Of a stretch of DNA of 64,000 nucleotides, positions 58,783 through 64,000 are shown piece after piece. This DNA is from Alkalihalobacillus sp047302405 (GTDB lineage: Bacteria > Bacillota > Bacilli > Bacillales > Bacillaceae_D): NCBI RefSeq assembly GCF_047302405.1, contig NZ_CP154853.1:62001-126000 (forward strand). Direction: 5' to 3'. The position numbers and the translations under genes were made by a program. Positions within the stretch are counted from its first letter, which is position 1. Each line of letters opens with the position of its first letter. The notes beneath the pieces are model-generated. The model had not been told where the DNA came from and searched no databases. It worked only from the letters and a program-made list of their open reading frames with translations.

Positions 58783-59802
58783 ATGAGGTCTTTAATCACG
58801 TTACAAAAACAATTATTGCCTGATGTGCTTGATGTGATGGTGAAGCGCTATAGAATTTTACAAAACATTCGATTGATGCAACCGATCGGAAGGCGCAGTT
58901 TATCGGCCAATATTCAATTATCAGAACGTGTATTAAGAAGCGAAGTGACGTTTCTGAAAGATCAAAGGCTCGTTGATTTTACGACTGCTGGTATGAGCTT
59001 AACGGAACAAGGCGAAAGATTATTTCTTGAATTAGAAGAGATGATGAAAGAGCTTCTTGGTTTAAGCAGTTTAGAGAAAGAACTCGAGCAGCGACTTGGG
59101 GTACCTAAAGTAATTGTTGTTTCAGGTGATAGTGATGAGAATGATTGGGTGAAGCATGAATTAGGTCAGGCGACTTCACTTGAATTAAGCTCCCGTCTCA
59201 AGCCAAAAGATGTTGTAGCTGTTATGGGTGGGACGACTTTAGCCGCTGTCGCACGTATGATGACAGCTGATGCTAAAAATCGAGAAGTTGTTTTTGTACC
59301 AGCACGAGGTGGTCTCGGTGAGAAGGTTGAGAATCAGGCGAATACAATTAGTGCAGAGTTCGCTAGTCGAGCAGGAGCCCAGTATCGTTTGTTGCATGTT
59401 CCGGACCAACTGAGTGAAGAAGCGTATTCTTCCTTGATTTTAGAGCCGTCGGTGCAAGAGATTTTAACGATTATCAAATCCGCTTCTGTTGTTATCCACG
59501 GAATTGGAGATGCAGAAACGATGGCCGCACGAAGAAATTCGAAAGTGCCTTCCCTCCAAAAATTAATAGACAATCATGCTGTTGGTGAAGCATTTGGTTA
59601 TTATTTTGATGAAAACGGGAAGAGTATTTATAAGCAACGAACGATTGGTTTGCAGTTAGATGAACTGGACCAAGACAAGTATGTAATATCGGTCGCAGGT
59701 GGTCATTCAAAGGCCAAAGCGATTGCAGCATATGTAAGAAATCGCCCAAGTGATGTATTGGTAACAGACGAAGGGGCGGCAAGAAGTTTACTTGATTTAT
59801 AA
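58783..59802 (+). CDS. cggR: Central glycolytic genes regulator CggR
   Basis: A 339-residue SorC-family repressor. The N-terminal winged HTH (about 20-75; RRSLSANIQLSERVLRSEV) and the sugar-phosphate-binding domain that follows (for example VAVMGGTTLAAVARMM) match CggR. It represses its own operon (cggR-gap-pgk-tpiA-gpmI) and is released by fructose 1,6-bisphosphate. ATG 58783 lies eight bases after AAAGGAG. Confidence 0.95.
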   Translation: MRSLITLQKQLLPDVLDVMVKRYRILQNIRLMQPIGRRSLSANIQLSERVLRSEVTFLKDQRLVDFTTAGMSLTEQGERLFLELEEMMKELLGLSSLEKELEQRLGVPKVIVVSGDSDENDWVKHELGQATSLELSSRLKPKDVVAVMGGTTLAAVARMMTADAKNREVVFVPARGGLGEKVENQANTISAEFASRAGAQYRLLHVPDQLSEEAYSSLILEPSVQEILTIIKSASVVIHGIGDAETMAARRNSKVPSLQKLIDNHAVGEAFGYYFDENGKSIYKQRTIGLQLDELDQDKYVISVAGGHSKAKAIAAYVRNRPSDVLVTDEGAARSLLDL

Positions 59803-59934
59803 AAAAGTTAGATAAGAGGGGATTTCCTTAAGGTGGGTGTTTTAACACATCGATCATGAATGTAGTCGGTCATTCCCTTTTTGATATAAATTTTTCAAAT
59901 AAAATTGGATGGAAATTATAGGAGGAGATTTATC

Positions 59935-60942
59935 ATGGCAACGAAAATTGGTATTAATGGTTTTGGAAGAATTGGACGTAATGTATTCCGTGCAGCTTTA
60001 AACAACCCAAATGTAGAGGTAGTGGCAATCAATGACTTAACGGATGCCCAAATGTTAGCACACTTATTAAAGTATGATACTGTTCACGGTCGACTAGATG
60101 CAGAAGTTGAAGTTAAAGAAGATAACTTAGTTGTAAATGGTCAAGTGATTAACGTTTCTGCTGAGCGTGACCCAGCAAAATTAGCATGGGCTGACCGTGG
60201 TGTTGAAGTTGTTATTGAATCAACTGGATTTTTCACAAAACGTGCGGATGCAGCGAAACATATCGAAGCAGGTGCTAAAAAAGTTATTATCTCAGCTCCA
60301 GCATCTGATGAAGATATTACTGTTGTTATGGGTGTTAACGAAGACAAGTATGACGCTGCTAACCACAACGTTATCTCAAATGCATCTTGTACAACAAACT
60401 GCTTAGCTCCATTTGCGAAAGTATTAAACGATAAGTTTGGCGTACGTCGTGGAATGATGACAACTGTTCACTCTTATACGAATGATCAACAAATCTTAGA
60501 CTTACCACATAAAGATTACCGTCGTGCTCGTGCAGCTGCGGAGAATATCATTCCAACATCTACTGGTGCTGCAAAAGCGGTAGCGTTAGTTCTTCCTGAA
60601 TTAAAAGGGAAATTAAATGGTGGAGCAATGCGTGTTCCAACACCTAACGTTTCATTAGTAGATTTAGTAGCTGAACTTGATAAAGAAGTAACGGCAGAAG
60701 AAATCAATGCAGCATTTAAAGAAGCAGCTGAAGGTCAATTAAAAGGAATTCTTGGTTACAGCGAAGAGCCATTAGTTTCTGGTGACTATAATGGCAATGC
60801 TCATTCTTCTACTATCGATGCTCTTTCAACAATGGTTATGGAAGGTAACATGGTAAAAGTTATTTCTTGGTATGACAACGAATCAGGTTATTCACACCGT
60901 GTTGTTGACCTTGTTGATTATATTGCTAGTAAAGGCTTATAA
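59935..60942 (+). CDS. gap: Glyceraldehyde-3-phosphate dehydrogenase, glycolytic
   Basis: A 335-residue GapA-type enzyme that oxidises glyceraldehyde 3-phosphate with NAD and phosphate. NAD-binding INGFGRIGRN (7-16), catalytic C152 in SNASCTTNC and the glycolytic-type INDLTD are visible. ATG 59935 follows AGGAGGAG; the frame from 59905 has no family counterpart. The 130-base gap after cggR is, in B. subtilis, the site of RNase Y processing that gives more gap than cggR. Confidence 0.97.
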   Translation: MATKIGINGFGRIGRNVFRAALNNPNVEVVAINDLTDAQMLAHLLKYDTVHGRLDAEVEVKEDNLVVNGQVINVSAERDPAKLAWADRGVEVVIESTGFFTKRADAAKHIEAGAKKVIISAPASDEDITVVMGVNEDKYDAANHNVISNASCTTNCLAPFAKVLNDKFGVRRGMMTTVHSYTNDQQILDLPHKDYRRARAAAENIIPTSTGAAKAVALVLPELKGKLNGGAMRVPTPNVSLVDLVAELDKEVTAEEINAAFKEAAEGQLKGILGYSEEPLVSGDYNGNAHSSTIDALSTMVMEGNMVKVISWYDNESGYSHRVVDLVDYIASKGL

Positions 60943-60955
60943 TCTAATTTGATAG

Positions 60956-60995
60956 TGGAAAATGGGGAGTAGATTTTTTCTAGCTCCCCTTTCCA
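60956..60995 (+). promoter_or_regulatory. Hairpin between gap and pgk
   Basis: TGGAAA-GGGGAG-TAGA paired with TCTA-CTCCCC-TTTCCA, with a short T-rich loop and small bulges. The stem of about 16 pairs has no T-run behind it, so it probably protects the 3' end of gap mRNA or attenuates the operon. Confidence 0.7.
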
Positions 60996-61050
60996 TTGAT
61001 CAGGGATAGCTGTTTGAAAAAATTGGTAGGCTAAAGGAGGTCGTATGCTC

Positions 61051-62232
61051 ATGAATAAACAAACGATTCGTGATCTAGACTTAAATGGTAAAAAGGTTTT
61101 TTGTCGCGTTGATTTTAATGTGCCAATGAAAGATGGCGTCATTACAGATGAAACTCGTATTCGTGCCGCGATTCCAACAATTAATCTTTTAGTAGAAAAA
61201 GGGGCAAAGGTTATTTTAGCTAGCCACCTTGGACGTCCAAAGGGTGAAGTGGTTGAGGAATTACGTTTAACTCCTGTGGCAAAAAAACTAAGTGAGCTTC
61301 TTGGTAAGGATGTCAAAAAAGTTGATGTCGCTTATGGTGAAGAGGCAAAAGAAGCAGCAAACGGTCTCAATGATGGTGAGATTTTAGTATTAGAAAATGT
61401 TCGTTTTTACCCAGGAGAAGAGAAAAATGATCCTGAGTTAGCCAAAGAGTTTGCGAAATTAGCAGATGTGTATGTAAATGATGCATTTGGAGCTGCTCAC
61501 CGTGCCCATGCTTCGACAGAAGGGATTGCTCATCATTTACCAGCAGCAGCCGGTCTTTTAATGGAAAAAGAGCTCGATGTGTTAGGAAAAGCTCTTCTAA
61601 CTCCAGAACGACCTTTTACAGCGATTATCGGTGGAGCGAAAGTAAAAGATAAAATTGGTGTCATTGAAAGCCTGCTAGAAAAAGTGGATAACCTTATTAT
61701 CGGTGGTGGACTAGCTTACACTTTTATTAAAGCACTAGGACACGACATTGGAAAATCTCTTCTAGAAGAGGATAAAATTGATTTAGCTAAATCCTTTATG
61801 GAAAAAGCAAAACAAAATGGTGTTCATCTTTATTTACCAACAGATGCCTTAGTTGCAGATGATTTTGCTGAAGATGCCAATACAAAAGTCGTACCAATTG
61901 ATTCGATTCCATCTGATTGGGAGTCTTTAGATATTGGACCAGAAACGATTGCTACATATCAAAAAGTTGTAAGTGAATCTAAACTCGTTATTTGGAATGG
62001 CCCAATGGGTGTATTTGAAATAAATACGTTCGCTAATGGAACAAAAGGTGTGGCTAATGCCTTAGCAGAAAGTGAAGCGTATTCTGTTGTTGGTGGTGGA
62101 GATTCAGCCGCAGCCGCAGAAAAGTTTGGAGTCGCGGACAAGATGAGTCATATTTCTACAGGTGGCGGTGCATCCCTTGAGTTTATGGAAGGGAAAGAAC
62201 TTCCAGGAGTTGTCGCGTTAAACGACAAATAA
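61051..62232 (+). CDS. pgk: Phosphoglycerate kinase
   Basis: A 393-residue kinase that makes ATP from 1,3-bisphosphoglycerate. CRVDFNVPM, ASHLGRPKG and the nucleotide loop GGGDSAAA near the C-terminus are visible. ATG 61051 (MNKQTIRDLD) is preferred over ATG 61045 because of its distance to AAAGGAGG and the family N-terminus. Confidence 0.97.
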   Translation: MNKQTIRDLDLNGKKVFCRVDFNVPMKDGVITDETRIRAAIPTINLLVEKGAKVILASHLGRPKGEVVEELRLTPVAKKLSELLGKDVKKVDVAYGEEAKEAANGLNDGEILVLENVRFYPGEEKNDPELAKEFAKLADVYVNDAFGAAHRAHASTEGIAHHLPAAAGLLMEKELDVLGKALLTPERPFTAIIGGAKVKDKIGVIESLLEKVDNLIIGGGLAYTFIKALGHDIGKSLLEEDKIDLAKSFMEKAKQNGVHLYLPTDALVADDFAEDANTKVVPIDSIPSDWESLDIGPETIATYQKVVSESKLVIWNGPMGVFEINTFANGTKGVANALAESEAYSVVGGGDSAAAAEKFGVADKMSHISTGGGASLEFMEGKELPGVVALNDK

Positions 62233-62286
62233 TGAAAGCAAGTAGTTAGAAGAATATAATTTTAAACGATTGGATGAGGTGAAATT

Positions 62287-63042
62287 ATGCGTAAGCCAAT
62301 TATTGCAGGAAACTGGAAAATGAATAAAACACTTGGAGAGGCCAAAGCGTTTGTTCAAGAAGTGAAGTCAAACATTCCAGCAAATAGTGAAATAGATGCT
62401 GTTATTTGTTCACCAGCCCTTTTCCTAGAAAGTTTAGTAAAAGAAGCAGAAGGAACAGAATTAAAAATCGGAGCACAAAATGTTCATTTTGAAAACAGTG
62501 GAGCTTTCACAGGTGAAGTTAGCCCAGCTGCCTTAGCTGATATGAACGTTGATTATGTTATTATCGGGCATTCAGAGCGTCGTGAAATGTTTGCTGAAAC
62601 AGACGAAACAGTGAATAAAAAAGTTCATGCTGCTTTTGCCCATAACTTAGTACCAATTATGTGTTGCGGAGAAACAGATGAAGAACGTGAAGCTGGAAAA
62701 ACGAATGATGTTGTCAAAACACAAGTAGAAGCGGGCTTAGCTGGACTAACGGTTGAACAAGTGAAAGAAACAGTAATCGCTTATGAACCAATTTGGGCAA
62801 TTGGAACAGGAAAATCGTCTTCAGCAACTGATGCCAATGAAGTATGCTCATACATTCGTAAAGTCGTTGCAGCGGCGTTTAATACAGAAGCAGCAGATGC
62901 GGTTCGTATTCAGTATGGTGGCAGTGTAAAACCAGCCAATATTGCGGAGTACATGGCTCAGTCTGATATTGATGGAGCCCTTGTTGGTGGTGCGAGTTTA
63001 GAAACGGATTCCTTCCTTTCACTTGTGGAGGCAGGAAAATGA
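62287..63042 (+). CDS. tpiA: Triosephosphate isomerase
   Basis: A 251-residue TIM barrel that interconverts dihydroxyacetone phosphate and glyceraldehyde 3-phosphate. H95 (IIGHSERR) and E167 (YEPIWAIGTG) are the catalytic residues, with the lysine in GNWKMN. It overlaps gpmI in ATGA. Confidence 0.97.
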   Translation: MRKPIIAGNWKMNKTLGEAKAFVQEVKSNIPANSEIDAVICSPALFLESLVKEAEGTELKIGAQNVHFENSGAFTGEVSPAALADMNVDYVIIGHSERREMFAETDETVNKKVHAAFAHNLVPIMCCGETDEEREAGKTNDVVKTQVEAGLAGLTVEQVKETVIAYEPIWAIGTGKSSSATDANEVCSYIRKVVAAAFNTEAADAVRIQYGGSVKPANIAEYMAQSDIDGALVGGASLETDSFLSLVEAGK

Positions 63043-64000
63043 GTAAAAAACCAGTAGCCTTAATCATCCTTGATGGTTTCGCCTTAAGGGATGAAGTAAA
63101 AGGAAATGCCATTGCTCAAGCGAAGAAGCCAAATTTTGATCGCTACTGGAATCAGTTCCCACATGCAACGCTAGAAGCACAAGGGGAAGCAGTTGGTTTA
63201 CCAGAAGGACAAATGGGGAACTCTGAAGTAGGTCATCTAAATATTGGAGCCGGACGTATTGTTTATCAAAGTTTGACACGAGTTAATTTATCGATTCGTG
63301 AAGGCGAATTTTTTGGGAATGAAACGTTAAATAATGCGATGGCACATGTGACAGAAAAAAATAGTGCCCTTCATTTATATGGCCTGTTATCTGATGGGGG
63401 AATCCATAGTCATATTGAACATTTATTTGCGATTTTACAACTAGCTAAAACACGCAATGTCGAAAAAGTGTATATTCATGGATTTTTAGATGGACGAGAT
63501 GTTGGTCCAACGACATCTGAGATTTATATCAAACATTTAGAGGCAAAAATGGCGGAGCTTGGAATCGGAGAAATCGCTACCTTGCACGGTCGTTATTATG
63601 CAATGGACCGTGATAAGCGCTGGGACCGTGTCGAGAAATCGTACCGAGCAATGGTCTACGGTGACGGTCCAAGTTACCGCTCGCCAGTTGAGGCGATTCA
63701 AGATAGCTATGGGAATTCGGTCCATGATGAATTTTTAATTCCGTCTGTTATGACCAAAGAAGACGGCTCACCGGTTGCGAAAATTGAAAATGATGATGCG
63801 ATTATTTTCTTTAATTTCCGCCCAGACCGTGCGATTCAAATGTCGCAAGTTTTCACAAATGAAGACTTCCGTGGTTTTGAACGTGGAGGGAGTCATCCGA
63901 CAAACATTCATTATGTATGTTTAACTCAATTTAGTGAAACGGTAAAAGGGTTTGTTGCGTTTAAGCCGACAAATCTTGATAATACGTTAGGGGAAGTACT
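63039..64000 (+). CDS. gpmI: 2,3-bisphosphoglycerate-independent phosphoglycerate mutase (cut by the edge)
   Basis: The first 320 codons of about 510. A manganese-dependent alkaline-phosphatase-type enzyme that interconverts 3- and 2-phosphoglycerate. D12 (ILDGF) and the phosphorylated S62 (MGNSEVGHLNIGAGR) are visible. Eno is expected next. Confidence 0.96.
   Translation, partial: MSKKPVALIILDGFALRDEVKGNAIAQAKKPNFDRYWNQFPHATLEAQGEAVGLPEGQMGNSEVGHLNIGAGRIVYQSLTRVNLSIREGEFFGNETLNNAMAHVTEKNSALHLYGLLSDGGIHSHIEHLFAILQLAKTRNVEKVYIHGFLDGRDVGPTTSEIYIKHLEAKMAELGIGEIATLHGRYYAMDRDKRWDRVEKSYRAMVYGDGPSYRSPVEAIQDSYGNSVHDEFLIPSVMTKEDGSPVAKIENDDAIIFFNFRPDRAIQMSQVFTNEDFRGFERGGSHPTNIHYVCLTQFSETVKGFVAFKPTNLDNTLGEV

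Noticed and set aside
1..64000. tRNA or rRNA genes
   Set aside because: I saw no cloverleaf-like TTCGA-containing segments in the intergenic regions and no rRNA-like sequence.

Overview
The window comes from a low-GC Gram-positive bacterium of the Bacillaceae. The evidence is the gene order, which follows the Bacillus subtilis chromosome almost gene for gene (hpf-secA-prfB-yvjA-cccB-ftsEX-ctpB-minJ-csbA-uvrBA-yvlBCD-hprK-lgt-yvoDF-his-yvcD-trxB-yvcI-rapZ-yvcK-whiA-crh-clpP ... cggR-gap-pgk-tpiA-gpmI). Strong Shine-Dalgarno sequences, TTG/GTG starts, a GTG or ATG overlap at many gene junctions, and recognisable LexA, CtsR, CcpA and CggR sites agree. Very acidic linkers in the exported lipoproteins hint at an alkaliphile or halotolerant species, but that is inference. 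The species cannot be named from the sequence.

Layout. 1-4715: an edge-truncated lipoprotein (minus strand), a cold-shock protein, then ribokinase followed by the three subunits of 5-oxoprolinase. 4716-10545: hpf with a long folded leader, secA, and prfB with its programmed frameshift. 11938-20467: yvjA, cytochrome c-551, ftsEX with an adjacent LytM-type hydrolase, ctpB and minJ (cell wall and division). 20524-32098: csbA, the SOS-controlled uvrBA genes, yvlBCD, an amidase, and hprK-lgt-yvoD. 32088-40045: ppaX-yvoF and the eight-gene hisZGDBHAFI operon. 40301-48803: yvcD, trxB, an IS256-family element, yvcI-rapZ-yvcK-whiA-crh. 49395-57522, minus strand: clpP, then a YesN/YesM-type two-component system beside a sugar ABC transporter. 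58183-64000: a glutaredoxin-like protein and the glycolytic operon cggR-gap-pgk-tpiA-gpmI (cut by the edge).

How the parts work together. Carbon catabolite control is prominent: HPr kinase (hprK) phosphorylates HPr and Crh at Ser46, PpaX disposes of the pyrophosphate released by dephosphorylation, and the CcpA complexes formed would act at the perfect cre site in front of the sugar transporter. CggR controls glycolysis through operators that are duplicated here.

The most unusual content is between the genes. Four long arrays of one 52-bp unit (about 53 copies, all on the + strand, nearly free of insertions or deletions) lie after hpf, after prfB, between clpP and the response regulator, and between the ABC operon and the glutaredoxin gene. 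Three further repeat families of different sequence (at 42.8/44.3 kb, 18.9/33.3 kb and 49.1 kb) have the same 51-52 bp period. The IS256-family element sits inside one of these arrays, and removing it with one copy of its 8-bp target duplication restores the 52-bp register exactly. Other items to check are a cluster of five DnaA-box-like sites at 48916-49080, a tandem duplicated promoter-plus-CggR-operator, and a possible raiA-type RNA before hpf.
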